Assembly: GCF_949987535.1 (NCBI RefSeq)
Contig: NC_080070.1
Location: 6,072,016 to 6,136,015 of the forward strand
Length of the DNA stretch: 64,000 nucleotides
From: Balaenoptera acutorostrata
Lineage: Eukaryota > Chordata > Mammalia > Artiodactyla > Balaenopteridae
Direction: 5' to 3'
The position numbers and the translations under genes were made by a program. The notes under the pieces were generated by a model. It was not told where the DNA came from. It ran no database searches and worked only from the letters and a program-made list of their open reading frames with translations. Shown here in pieces: positions 36,540 through 47,594 of this stretch; positions within the stretch are counted from its first letter, which is position 1; every line of letters starts with the position of its first letter.

Positions 36540-36702
36540 TCCCAAACTCCTAATTTATCCCTCCCCCCCCTCCCCTTTGGTAACCATGTTTGTTTTCCAT
36601 GTCTGAGAGTCTATTTCTGTTTTGTAAATAAGTTCATTTGTATCATTTTTCTAGATTCCACATATAAGTGATTATCATATGATGTTTGTCTTTCTCTGTT
36701 GC
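36540..36702 (-). mobile_element. L1 3' UTR fragment
   Basis: CCCAAACTCCTAATTTATCC and TTTGTAAATAAGTTCATTTG match the copy starting at 11036. Confidence 0.8.
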
Positions 36703-36850
36703 AGACAACAGAATCGTATTCAGCCTTAGAAGGAAAGGAATTCTGACACATGCTACAGCATGGATGAACCTTGAGGACTTTATACTAAGTGAAATCAGCC
36801 AGTCACATAAGGGCAAATACTGTATGATTTCATTCATATGAGGTAATCAG
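36703..36850 (+). mobile_element. L1 ORF2-end fragment in the opposite orientation
   Basis: ATTCAGCCTTAGAAGGAAAG and ACTAAGTGAAATCAGCCAGT are plus-strand L1 words, head to head with the preceding minus-strand fragment. Confidence 0.75.
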
Positions 36851-37079
36851 AGTACTCAGATTCACAGAGACAGCGAGCCCGTGGGGTGACCAGAGCGGCC
36901 TATCTAGCTGGACGTCCAGAAAGGGCTTCTCTTGGCCGCCAGAGTCCCTGCAGAGACAGGAGTAAAGCTGGGAGGAACCCAGATTAGACCATGAGTGTCA
37001 AGTGCATAATGGGGTGGGGGGCATGGGTCAGAGCCTGTCCCTGAACCTGGAGTGGAACCGAAGCCCCCTCCCCACCCCA

Positions 37080-37083
<4 letters not shown>

Positions 37084-37131
<48 letters not shown>
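37084..37131 (+). repeat. (GT)n microsatellite
   Basis: About 24 uninterrupted GT units, 240 bp before the distal CpG-rich block. Confidence 0.95.
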
Positions 37132-37134
<3 letters not shown>

Positions 37135-37369
37135 TGGTCCTAGAGTAGGTAACGCCTGCGGTCACATCAGACGCTCTGACGGTCTGTGTGAATCCACGGG
37201 CGCGTAGGTGCATCTACAGACCGAAGGCACATCTGCGCAAGGACTGCAGATCACAATGGGCCCGGCAAGGGCGCGCCGCGGTGCTCCTAGCCTGGCGATC
37301 ACATATTCGGATGGATGGGGCGACGCTGCCTGTTCTGATCCCTAACTCATTATTAAGCTCCTCGCTCTT

Positions 37370-37488
37370 TGCAGACGCTCCCTGCGCCTCCCCCGCTCAG
37401 GGCTGCAGCGGCGCAGGCGCCGGGGCCGAGCCGAGCGCCGAGCTGGGAGCGAGCAGCCGCGCGCCGGGCCAGGGTCCCGGGGGAGCAG
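37370..37488 (+). promoter_or_regulatory. SMARCD3: CpG-rich distal SMARCD3 promoter / noncoding first exon candidate
   Basis: A short, very CG-dense block (GCGGCGCAGGCGCCGGGG and CGCGCGCCGGGCC) ends in a strong donor CAG|GTGAGC at 37488/37489. CpG density continues to about 37560. The block is 1.7 kb upstream of the alternative coding exon, whose acceptors at 39140 or 39229 are the natural partners. No TATA box is evident. Assignment as the promoter of the distal isoform is inference from position and splice signals. Confidence 0.6.
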
Positions 37489-37554
37489 GTGAGCGACCCG
37501 CGCCGCGCGGTCCCAGGCCCTTGGAGGAGACGCCGCGCCGCCGCGCTGCGCCGG

Positions 37555-38480
37555 CACCTCGGCTTTCCCTGCTTGGCAGTACCCGTCTTGCTTCTGTTGG
37601 CATCACCCCTCCTTCCCTTGCCTGGCATCCCTCCTCCCCCCTGCCTGGTATCTCCTCTCCTCCCGTCTGCCTGGCATCCCTCCCCCCACCCCGTCTGGCA
37701 TCTACCCCCTCCTCCCCTTGCCTGGCACCTCCCTTCTTTTCCCTTCCTGGCACCTTCCTCTTACCTGGCACCTTCCCCTTACCTGGCACCCCCTTCTCCC
37801 TGCCTGGCTTCTTCCTCCCCTCCTCCTTTCCTGATCTCTCCCCCCCCACTACTGACGCTCTCCCTCCCCCTGCCTGGCACCTCCCCCCACTCCCTTTCTT
37901 GCACCTCTTCCATGACTGGCAAACTCCCATCCCGCCTCCTCTCTGATTCTCCCCCTTCCTCACCCCTGCCTGGCATCTTTCCCTCCTTCCCCTACCTGGT
38001 ACCTTCCCCTTCTCCCTCCCCTGCATTTCCCCTCTTTCCCTTTGCCTGGCACCCTCCTGCCTGGTACCTTCCCTCCTCCCCAGATGCCTTGTACCTGCTC
38101 CTCCCCGCCTAGCACTTTCCCATCCTGCTTCTGACTGGCATCCTCTCCCTCCTCTCCACCCGCTGCCTGGCACCTCCCCTCCTCCCCCCTGCCTGGCACC
38201 TCCCTTCCTCCCTTGTGTCTGGCACCTCCCCCCTGCCTGGCACTTCCTCTCCTCCCCCCTTTCTGGCACCTCTCCTCCTTCCCCTCCCCTCCTCCCCACC
38301 GCCTGGCACCTGCCCTGTCTCCACTTGGCATCCTCTTGCCTGGACACCTTGCTCCCTTCAGATTGTCCCTCTGTCTCCCACCTTCCTGCAGGGCACCTCC
38401 TCCCAGCCCAGGGCTGGTAACATCTCCCCTGCTGGCATCTTCCTCCTCTCCTTGCCTCCCCTTCCTCCTCACCTTCTCAG
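37555..38480. repeat. Pyrimidine-rich minisatellite (CTGGCAYCT-based units)
   Basis: More than twenty imperfect units of roughly 17-35 bp are built around TGCCTGGCACCTCCC followed by C/T runs. The + strand is nearly pure C and T for over 900 bp. Several long ORFs on both strands, including a 316-codon antisense one, cover it. They are rich in Gly/Arg/Glu or Pro/Leu/Ser and read as translated repeat, not genes. It lies in the presumed first intron of the distal SMARCD3 transcript. Confidence 0.85.
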
Positions 38481-39140
38481 AGTCGCCCTCTGGCCAACAC
38501 CACCTACACGTGACCCTGAACTGCTCTCAAGCCCCGCCCCCTGTAGGTACTGCGCTGCCCCCCCCATCCCCGACTCCCCACCATCTGCCCAGGGACTCCA
38601 ACTCACAAGGTGGGCTCTGACCCCAGCCCACAGCCGTCCTGCTCTTACATGGGGGTGAAACCAGGCTGTGCACACAGGGAGGGTTCCATGTGAGCTGAGC
38701 AGAGTACAGAGCAGGTCGCTCTACCTGCCGGCCACCCTAGATTCCCTTGGGATGTCCCTGAACTCCAGAAGTCATCCAGGTCCCAACCTGGCTGATGGTC
38801 CTCCTCCGCCTATTGCCAAGTCCCCCAAATTTGCCTGCCCCGCCAGGGCCTGGGCTCTGCCTGGATCCTCTGCTCTCGTCCATCTAACTCTGTCCTGCAG
38901 GACCCGCCTCTGACGGCTTCCTGCACTCACAGCGCTCCCACCCCACACTCCTCCTCATGCCACCCAGCCGGGCTGGCCCTCGCCTGCCCCCTCGTCCCTT
39001 CCTGCACACCTCCTGCCTTCCTCAGACCGTGCCAGGGAGTGGGTCCACGCAGCGGGCCCCTCAGCATCCTCAGGCCCATTGTGAGTCTGCCTCTGGGGCT
39101 TGGGGTCTGGCCCGCCCCTCCCACTGCCCTCTCCTTTCAG
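38481..39140 (+). other. Unique GC-rich sequence before the distal SMARCD3 exon
   Basis: This non-repetitive, moderately GC-rich DNA has no recognised transposon and no convincing gene. Several pyrimidine tracts and donor-like words occur, but no second exon can be argued. Confidence 0.5.
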
Positions 39141-39242
39141 ATCCTCCTCAGAATGGCCCTTGGTGCTGCAGGCACGGTAGGCTCTGGGCCCGGGCACCGA
39201 GGGGGCACTGGATGACTCCCCCACTGCAGGACCCAGCCACCT

Positions 39243-39281
39243 ATGACTCCAGGCCTTCAGCACCCACCCGCCGTGGTACAG
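39243..39281 (+). CDS. SMARCD3: SMARCD3 alternative first coding exon, distal isoform
   Basis: Thirteen codons read MTPGLQHPPAVVQ and stop at a consensus donor CAG|GTAGGT in phase 0. This corresponds to the N-terminus of the shorter human SMARCD3 isoform, which as I recall differs by Thr for Ala at position 10. It would splice over about 24.6 kb to the shared exon at 63914 and skip the proximal exon at 61000. Two acceptors could begin the exon: CTCCTTTCAG ending at 39140 (141-bp exon) or CCCCACTGCAG ending at 39229 (52-bp exon). An ATG at 39153 lies in the same frame but reaches a TGA at 39213, so the ATG at 39243 is the usable start for the longer exon form. The nearest upstream promoter candidate is the CpG-rich block with a donor at 37489. 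The peptide is only 13 residues, so the exact donor and phase carry much of the weight. Confidence 0.9.
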
Positions 39282-41084
39282 GTAGGTGCTGCTTCCCCCA
39301 GCAGCCCGGGAGCAGGAGCCCTGGGGCTCCACTGAGAGCTGGTGGCTCTCAGCCCCTGGTCACACTCCACGGCCCCCCTTGGCACTTCTGCCCCCGTCTG
39401 GACCCATGGCAGTGCCTCTTCTCATCCCCTGTGACAGCTGGAGCCTCTTCCCAGACCCTGCTGCCAGCTACCGCCACCGTTGCCCTCCCTCTTGCTCAGT
39501 GTCCCCTTACCTCCCACCGTCCCTGGGCCCTGCCTCTCAGAGCCATTGCAGACAGGGACGAGTGAGCCTGAAGCCAAGGTTTTGGTTCATGTGAAAATGG
39601 TCTAGTGCCCTGGCTTGTTCCACTTCCTCCCCACCCCCAGACCCCCAGACACACCTCCTTGCCCTCACGTGTGTGTGAGTGCACCCATGTGCCCAACACC
39701 CCCCACACACGTGTGCACACATGCTTTCTGCCAGTCAGGAGGAGCAGGGACCTGCTGAGCCCTGGCACAACTTGGGCTCTAGAAACCTACCCCCAAACAC
39801 GTATGGTGAACACCTGAAAGCCTTCCAGGCTGCAGGCAGGGCTTTGTTTGGGTCAGGAAGGGTGGTGGTGGCATCCTGTTTCAGGGCCTCTGGGGCAGCC
39901 AGCCCTGCACTGGCTCAGAGGCACGCTCAGGCCCATCGCACGTCAGTTGGACCCTCCTGAGCCTCCTCCCGGCAGTGTGAGAGGAGGACAGCCTAGCTGG
40001 TCCCACGTTGGGTGCCCCTGGTCCAGAAGGAAGTGCTGAGGCCCCACGTGGAAAGGCCGCCTGCCCCAGAGCCCCATCCATCTGTGGGGAGGGAGGGGTT
40101 GGAGCTGTGGGTCTGAAGCCTGCAGCCTGGTCTGAGCTCTGCCGGTCCAGCCCCACCCGTCACTTTGGCCACCTCACCGGTGGGAGTCACCTGGCAACAG
40201 ATGGGATGCTCTCAGGGCCCTGGAGGTGTGAGGGACCCAGTCCCCGCCCTCGGGCTGGCAGTCCAGGATGGGGAGCAGACTTGGCCATCCCACAGGAAGT
40301 GCCAGAGTGGATGACTCAGGCCTCCGGGCTCTGACAAGGGAGACGTCAGGAAAGCCCTTCGTAGGGGCAATTTGAAGTTGGCTTTCAGAGAACAGGAAGG
40401 TGGGGTAGGCTGGTCACTCGGGGGCAGGGGGTGGGCCGAATGAGAGTGCTTTTCTCAGCTTCTCCTCCCTGAGAGGGGGCAGAGGAACTTGCTTTCCTGC
40501 CTGGGCCGCTCTGAAGGCCAGGGCAGCGCCGCCCCCTCTCTACCCCGCACCCCTCTGGTCGGTGGGCCCAGGGCGGAATGGTGCAGGGCACTGGCTGCAG
40601 GCGGAGCCTGGCTGGCGCAGAGCTGAGCAGCCCTGGATGCAGAGAGACCAGCACCGGGTGCTGGTCACCACGGAAACCCGTGCAGTTCATCAAGGCCCCC
40701 AGACAAAGGTCCGACCCACTGGCCCACAACCTAACCACTGCCCTAGGCTAAGTGCAAAAGTGTTCCTTAGCTCGTGGGGTTGGTTTTTAAATGCAGACTC
40801 CTAGAGAAGAGGTGTGAGCTAGTATACTAAATACATTCTTCCCGGGCAGCTCTAAAGTTCTGGGGTGTCTGAAGGTGGAGGCCAGGTCGAATGGGGGGGC
40901 TGGCTGATGGGGAGGCAGCTCAGGGCCCTGGGAGGTACAGCAGAGCCAGGCCCTTACGTAGTGAATCCTTGTAAATTGCAGCTGATTTGGGGTGCACTGA
41001 GGTAAGCCCTCAGGGGCTCCCCAGCAGCAGTAGGTAGGTGCCCTGGGCTGTTTCCATCCTTGCCCAAGGGGGTGACCTACCTGA
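39282..41084 (+). other. Unique GC-rich intronic DNA
   Basis: No transposon or gene is recognised. ORFs up to about 117 codons follow GC composition. It is presumed first intron of the distal SMARCD3 transcript. Confidence 0.5.
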
Positions 41085-41150
41085 AGGGGGGGGCGGTGGG
41101 GGAGGGGAGGCTTGAGAAGACCGGGGGGGGGGCGGGGTTGGGAGGCTCTG
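41085..41150 (+). repeat. G-rich tract with quadruplex potential
   Basis: Runs of eight and more G (near 41086 and 41123) are separated by short GGGAGGGGAGG segments, satisfying the four-G-run pattern for a quadruplex. Confidence 0.6.
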
Positions 41151-41239
41151 GGAGCAGTGAGTGCATCGTAGTGACACCTGGTCCCCGAGTGGCCCCAATC
41201 ACGAGGTTCAGTCTAGGATTCCTGGGAGTCGGGAGCCCC

Positions 41240-41530
41240 GACCTCCCCATGTGATGAAGGTGGTGAGGGGCGAGGTGCTGGGGGAATTTTCTGGCATTTT
41301 ATTTTGGAGTCACGTTGACGTAAAATTGGCCTTCATTCCGTGCAGCGGGGAGCCGACTTTGACGCCCGGCGGCTTGGGCACGTGCTGTCATTTGGATGCT
41401 GACAGGCCCCGCGCTAGCGTCTAGACAGCACGGGCGGGCGGCATGGGCCAGGCGTGCAGCAGCTGGAGGCTGTGTTCGCCCCAAGTGCCTGCGGTGTGAT
41501 TGCGAGTAAGAGCTCGTTGTTAGTGAGCGT
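41240..41530. promoter_or_regulatory. Candidate intronic enhancer with CRE-like site
   Basis: This repeat-free block has mixed base composition inside very GC-rich flanks. It holds TGACGTAA (41316-41323, a CRE/bZIP-type word), a CACGTG E-box near 41380 and several homeobox-like AT cores. It is 2 kb downstream of the distal SMARCD3 exon. Regulatory function is inference. Confidence 0.3.
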
Positions 41531-43135
41531 TAAGTGGCAGAGGTAATGAGCTGAGGTGGCACCAGGGGGAGGTGTCACCGGAGGACGCAGAGCCGCAGAC
41601 ATGCAGGACGAGCAAATGGCTCTCCTCTTTGGCTGGATTCTGAGCCCTCTTGAATCACTGGTCCAGCCTGCTTCTGGGGGGCATTCAGCTGAGGGAGACT
41701 TTGGGGGTGGGGCTGTGGCTCTTTGGGATATGCAGACCCTCGGTAACTTGTAGGGACCCTACGGGGGTGTATTTGGGCCCCCGTAGCACACCTCAGCCTG
41801 GCCCACCTCTTGATTTGCTTCCTAACCTGTGAAACCCATTTCTCTGTGCCCCAAACTCACTTCCAGGAAATTTGAGAAACTGTCTCATGAGCATGTGGCC
41901 ACTCATGCCTTTACTGGAATTTACAAACTTGGATCATCTCCCATGTCAACCTTCTTTCCAGACTGAAGAACATTCTGGGGCTTGGAGTGAGGAACAGTAT
42001 GCTGTGAGGGGGGTGGGGGAGAAAAGATGCAGGAAGATGTACTCGCCTCATTCCAAAGGAGCTTGAGGTAGTTTGCAAAGACACACATAGTGAGGAAATC
42101 AGGACAGAGGAACGCAGGGTAGGGAAAGGATGTTGTAGCCAAGGAGGAGGTTAGTGGACAACACGCAAACCATGAGGCCTGCAGCCCCCTCTCACAGCGG
42201 GAACACATGAGGGGTTACACTGCCTGTAGGACAAAAGTCAAACCATTTGCCCCAAAAGACTGTGATTTCTGGCCCTGAGACCCCGAGAAGTGTCTCCTGT
42301 GTGATGACATGCGGGGGATTCTGTGTGACAAGTTAAGCAATATCCTCAACAATTCCACAGCAGTTTCCTCGGGCTAAGCCCAGGGCTGACAGAACATCAC
42401 ACGGCTGTGCAAATACTGCTGACCGTGCTCGATCCAAAGATAAAATTTAGAACAGCTAGAAGAATGCCTTGCCTGTTAATATTTACAACAAAGTTTCCAA
42501 TGAATATCAGGCAGCAGGCAAGTTTATTTAGAATTGGGAATCAAGTACAGAGTTATCAATACATTCTTGGGCTAAGGGGACTCTCCTCATAGGAAAATAA
42601 AGACCTTGATCAGCATGTGTGCCCAACAGGTGAGCTTGGGTACAGGGAGGGACCAGTCACACCCCTTACCCCCAGGTCCTGAACCCACTGAGAACGAGAC
42701 ACAGATGGCAGGCATTTATCAACTTCATGGCAGGGAAAGCTAGACTGAAGAAAGAAGCCTGAACCTGAAGCCCAGATGTAGAAGGTGGACCTGACACCCT
42801 AACCTTGGGTTTGCTTACCTGGTGCAGGTTAACAGGAGGAGATAGGCAGCCTCCTGTCAGCAGACCCCCCCTAAAGGGGAAGGCAGGCCACGGGGGACAG
42901 CCGTGACTTCACCTCCCCCCTGACCCAGGAGAGGAACTTGTCCAGAAGGTGTCAGACCCTCACCACCTCATTAGACAGCCCCTCCCAAAGGGAAGAGAGG
43001 TGAGGCGAGGTGGCAGAGGATTATTCCAGAGTCTTGACTCCTGAAGAATAGATTAGAAGCCTCCTTGTGAACACATGATGACAAGAGAGCAGGGTCCCCT
43101 TTGCAGTGGGGGTGGGGCCATCCACGTTGCTGGAC
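41531..43135 (+). other. Unique intronic DNA with an AT-richer island
   Basis: No young repeat is recognised. The part at about 42300-42600 is markedly more AT-rich than its flanks and could be a decayed repeat or a conserved element; I cannot decide between them. Confidence 0.4.
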
Positions 43136-43139
43136 AGTG

Positions 43140-43830
43140 ACATCAAAGCTCAAGTTCCGACTTGGGAGTGACCTTTGACCCTACCCCTTCCTCCTCTCTC
43201 CATCGGGACAATCGTTTTATTTGATTTTATTTCCTAGACACATCTCACTTCCATCCACTTCTTATTCCCCACGTCACCACGCTAGTGCATGCTGCTGTTG
43301 TCTTCCGCCTGGATGACAACTGGTGCCCCACACAGGGTCTGGCCCCTTCCCCCCAGCCCCAACCCATCAGACTAGCCAAATGGGCTTCTTGTAACACAGG
43401 CCTGATCCATTGCGTCTTCCGTTTCCTTGAGGGCTTCATATATGCTGTTTCCTTTGCCTGCAACACCCTTCCAGCTCCCTTCACCTGCCTAAGTACGTGC
43501 ATCATTCAGGTCTTGACTTAAATACCACTTCTTCCAGGGACACTTTCTCCCACTCCAAGGTGTAACGTTCCACCTTCTTTTGTCTTGTAGCATGTACCAA
43601 AAATTTCAATATTTCATGGACGTGCTCCTTAAAGGCACAGACTGCATTTGTCTTGTTCAACACAGTGCTGAAAAATATATATATGTATTTTTTTGGCCGT
43701 GCGGCTTGGGGAAACTTGGTTCAACCAAGGGTTGAACCCGGGCCACAGCAGTGAAAGCACAGAGTCCTCACCACTGGACCGCCAGGGAACTCCCTGTTTC
43801 TTGAATGAATGAGCGGATGAATGAGGCAGT
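43140..43830 (+). mobile_element. L2 3' part, split by a SINE
   Basis: GGGAGTGACCTTTGACCCTA, CAGGTCTTGACTTAAATACC and a TTCTTGAATGAATGAGCGGA tail after the SINE follow L2 order. Confidence 0.7.
43687..43794 (-). mobile_element. Short CHR-type SINE in the L2 tail
   Basis: TTTTTTTGGCCGTGCGGCTT runs to CCGCCAGGGAACTCCC. L2 sequence continues on both sides. Confidence 0.9.
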
Positions 43831-45420
43831 AGGGGAGAGGAGGTGGCCTTGACAGCTGATGGTAAAAGGAGCCTGAGATCCCTCTGTACCGTTGGCCCCG
43901 CCCTCTCTATACCCCGACGACCCAAGGGTGGGCCATTCCTGCGTGCCCGCCTTGACCTGCTGACACCTGAGCTGCTCTGTGCAGGTGCTCTTGGCCCACG
44001 CCCCGTCAGTCCCTCTCCGGTAGGAACTGTTCACCATGATCAGGGAAGTCCATCCCCTCTTCAGTTGTTCTTGTGATGAGGGAGGTTCTTCCTTCCTGTG
44101 ACCTCGGTCTTGCCCTTGGAGTTACAGAGAATGAACCCCTTTCTGCTTCCGCGACATTTGCCCTCCTCCGGACATTTGGAGGCAGGTCTCCCACACGCCC
44201 TGCGTCTACTCTTGGGAACATCCAGGTCTGGCGTCTTCAGATGTGCCTTACCTGGGGGCCTGTGCCGGCTGCTCAGACCTTGGCGCCCACTGGGAGAGCT
44301 GGACGGGGGCGGGGCTGTCTAGACAGGCTTCAGAGCCCCCAGGCCTCCTTAGAGGCTGAGCTGTGCCCTTTACCTGCTAGGGAGACTTAGGGAGACACTT
44401 AGCTCCCTGGGTCTCAGTGTCTCCTTGTGGGACAGGACTTAATCCCCTGCCTGTAAAGACTCCGGGGGAAGCTGAGTACCAAGCACTCTGCACGAGGCCC
44501 GCTCGCCATGGATGCGGGGAGCGCCCCTCATCACCGCTGGGTTAAAATGCGAAGCTGGGCGCTGTCCCGGCTCCAGGCGTGAGCTGTAGACCCCAGAGCA
44601 CTGGCTCTGGTGACCGACCGGTGTCTCCCTGGTTTCCAGGCCAGCCCGCTGTCCTCACTGACACCGTTGCCTCGTAAAGGCTAGAGTCAGCGAGAAGCCC
44701 CGGGCTTTCCACCCACCAGCGAGAAGGTTGTCTCTGATCCCGGTTCTGAGAGCTCAGATGCAGAGTTACCCTGTGAGCGTTCGCCATCTTTCCAGACAGT
44801 AGCTCGCTATCCAGCCTGATGCAATCGGTGTGTTTGCGAGGCCTGCCTTCTTGGCCTTTAATGACGTTTTTAGTTGGAGAGAAAAAAAAAAAAAAAAAAA
44901 GTAAGCCAGTGGAGCCCAGGAGAGAGCCCTGTGGTCCTCGGTCTCTCCAGGGCTGTGAACAGATTCCTTGCAGTCCCAGCAGCTGAATCAACAGCAGGGG
45001 CCCAGGTGGGTGGGCTTGGGGGAGGTGCTGCAGGAGTGGGGGAGGGTCCTGCTGGTGGGGGCGGGGCCTGAGTAGAGGGAGGGGAAGCTGAGCTCCAGCT
45101 CTGTCTGTAAATCCCACTCCACCCCTCCCCCACCAGCGGGAAGCATCATCGTGCTTTTGCTTTTTCTTGCCTCAGTTTCCGCTCTGAGCCCCGACTTTAC
45201 CACCCCTTCCCCCATTTTACCCAGACCTCTGCCTTCAGGAGAAAATCCAGTCTTAGAAACCCTGTCGAAAATATGCCCGCTGGGTGGTCGACACCCCATC
45301 TGTCAAGACTGCCCCCCAGCAGCCCTCACTTCCTCCGCAGCACCCAGGACTCCACAGCAGCGACTTCAGGAAGGGGAAGGGAAGGGAAGCAGGCTGGGGT
45401 CAGAATAGTAGCAGCCGGTG
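43831..45420. other. Unique GC-rich intronic DNA
   Basis: An A20 tract lies at about 44881-44900. No gene is recognised. ORFs up to 191 codons show no family likeness. Confidence 0.45.
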
Positions 45421-45424
45421 TTGA

Positions 45425-45575
45425 CAGAGGGCTTATTGCGGTTTTAAGACTTTTACATGCTTTAACTGATTTGTCCTCACCGCAACACTGTGAGGTAAAT
45501 GTTATTATTGTCACCACTTTTAAGATGAGAAACTAAGGTGCAGAGAGGTTAAGAAGCTTCCCAGTGGTCGGGGAA
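45425..45575 (+). mobile_element. MIR
   Basis: CACCGCAACACTGTGAGGTA and AAGGTGCAGAGAGGTTAAG. Confidence 0.85.
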
Positions 45576-46389
45576 GAGTCCCAGCTGGGGTCTGTCCACT
45601 GCGTCTTCTGAGGTACCATGACCCAAACCTTGGCCCTCAAAGGGCAAAGCAGCCAGGCCTCTCTACGGGCCAGCATCCCCTGTTCACCCCAGCTCTGAGG
45701 CCCAGGTCAAGGGCTGGTTGTCATTGTGCACGAGGCCCACACCATTTCTTCCCATTAATTGCTGGGTCCCTAGGGGCGTGAGAGATCCAACCCCTAAAAC
45801 AGGGAATGGGGGTGCGGTGGATTGCAGAGCTCGCACCCCTTCAGAAACAGACAGCCCCTCAACTCCATCTGTGTTGCCAGATTTCCAGCGTTTTAAGAGA
45901 TTCTGGGAATCTGGCTTTTTATATGAAATCTTTCCATTTTTAAGATTTTTTAAAGTGTTTAAGACACACTGTGGGCTAAGCGAAACCTGTCCGGCTTTCC
46001 CAGTTTGCAGCGTCCACCGTGAGCTTTCCTTACCCCGTGACCTGTCACCTGTCATCTCTTCTGGCCTTCAGGCCCTGAACCCCGAATCAGTGTTTCTCAG
46101 TGGGCCCCAGTTGAGACACACTGCATGAAGAGTTGCTGTCACTTTGGGTGGCCTCCTGCCGTCAATGAATTATAAACGAAATGCAGAGTCTTGTCAAACA
46201 CTTGAGGACCCTCTCCGAAGTAGAGAAGCATCACTCATCAGTCCTCAGGGATGTGCTGCTAATGAGAAGGGCCAAGGCTTTTGGAGATTCTCCCTCTCAA
46301 CTTGTCCATGTTGTGAACCCAGAGCAGTGGCTGCTGAGGGAATTCAGGGTACTTTTGACAACCAGCGTGAGAGCAGTCAGAGGGTGAGC
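45576..46389. other. Unique DNA
   Basis: No repeat or gene is recognised. Confidence 0.4.
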
Positions 46390-46560
46390 AGAAAAGAACG
46401 CTGGCCTTGAGATCAGAACATGGGAGTTTGAGCCCCTTTGACACTAGTTGGCTGTCTGGCCCTAAGTCAGTCATTAACCTTGTGTTCCTCATCTTTAAAA
46501 TGGGTATACTAATAATATCCAGCCCTTTCACTTCCTGGGATGTTGAAAGAACCAAGTTAA
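46390..46560 (+). mobile_element. MIR
   Basis: TGGCCTTGAGATCAGAACAT, TCATTAACCTTGTGTTCCTC and TTTAAAATGGGTATACTAAT. Confidence 0.8.
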
Positions 46561-46669
46561 ATCATGAATATTGAACTGTTTTGTAGCCTATTAAGCTCCA
46601 TAAAGATATATGTGTTAATTTGGAGGCGTTTGACAAAGTCTCTCCCAGTGTCTTGAGTATGACGCATAC

Positions 46670-46870
46670 AAGTGGCCTGAATGCAGTGGTGTGCTGGTAA
46701 ATACTTAACAACTGGCTCTTGACAGGGTGGGAAGGGGGAGATGAAATATGATTTGCATCATTTGCTAATGTCTGTGGTATAAATACTCCTACCGTAGCTG
46801 ATTTTAAACTACCACCATGACACTGCAGCACATCACTGGATATTACTGTGATTGAGTAAAATTGCTGACA
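46670..46870 (+). mobile_element. Possible hAT-type nonautonomous DNA transposon
   Basis: GCAGTGGTGTGCTGGTAAAT with AACAACTGGCTCTTGACAGG looks like a MER-type hAT element. Ends are not resolved. Confidence 0.4.
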
Positions 46871-46924
46871 ATTGAAGACTAATTCCAAAGGGTGTAGATC
46901 ATTTGGAGAGAGGGCTCTGTCCTG

Positions 46925-47560
46925 GTGCCTTTTTCAATACGTTCAGTAAAGACTTGGATGAAGAGAGAAGGTCACACTCACTGGATTTATGAATGATGCA
47001 CAGCTGGAAAGGATGGTAAATATATTGGATAAGGGAATTGAGATCCAGAAGCTCTCAAGCTGGAATAACGGGTTAATTCTTACAAGAGGAATATTCTTAA
47101 ATTTTTTTAAAAATCAATTTATTTATTTATTTATTTTTGGCTGTGTTGGGTCTTCGTTTCTGTGCGAGGGCTTTCTCTAGTTGCGGCAAGTGGGGGCCAC
47201 TCTTCATCGCGGTGCGCGGGCCTCTCACTATCGCGGCCTCTCTTGTTGCGGAGCACAGGCTCCAGATGCGCAGGCTCAGTAGTTGTGGCCCACGGGCCCA
47301 GTTGCTCCGCGGCATGTTGATCTTCCCAGACCAGGGCTCGAACCCGTGTCCCCCGCGTTGGCAGGCAGATTCTCAACCACTGCGCCACCAGGGAAGCCCC
47401 AAGAGGAATATTCTTGAGTCCAAAAAGGCAACTTTACAAGTATGGGATGGAGAGACATGTTTTGGCACAAAGTAGAAAGAGAATCAAGTTTTTAATTGAC
47501 AGGAAGTTCAGTACGAGTCCAAAGTGGGATGGGTGCTTACCAAAGGGTAATACATTAGTA
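46925..47560 (+). mobile_element. L3/CR1-type LINE remnant, split by a SINE
   Basis: The plus frame at 46989 (MNDAQLERMVNILDKGIEIQ) resembles the CR1 RT region that follows the catalytic Asp pair. The preceding DNA ends in words like AGTAAAGACTTGGATGAAG. It continues beyond the SINE at 47099-47399. Confidence 0.5.
47099..47399 (-). mobile_element. Full-length CHR-2-type SINE
   Basis: (TTTA)n and GGCTGTGTTGGGTCTTCGTT run to CCACCAGGGAAGCCC. The flanking duplication is CAAGAGGAATATTCTT (47083-47098 and 47400-47415). Confidence 0.96.
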
Positions 47561-47594
47561 ACAGTGAGGACTTCATTCAGTCCTCTATGACTTA

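Noticed and set aside
37084..37131. GT repeat as a CRISPR-like or other array
   Set aside because: A plain dinucleotide microsatellite; CRISPR arrays are not expected in mammalian DNA.
37188..38112. Plus-strand ORFs of 247-252 codons
   Set aside because: They overlap each other in two frames over the minisatellite; the pattern is due to lack of stop codons in C/T repeats.
37397..38347. 316-codon minus-strand ORF
   Set aside because: It is a translation of the CTGGCAYCT minisatellite and the CpG block, with biased Gly/Arg/Glu content and no domain.
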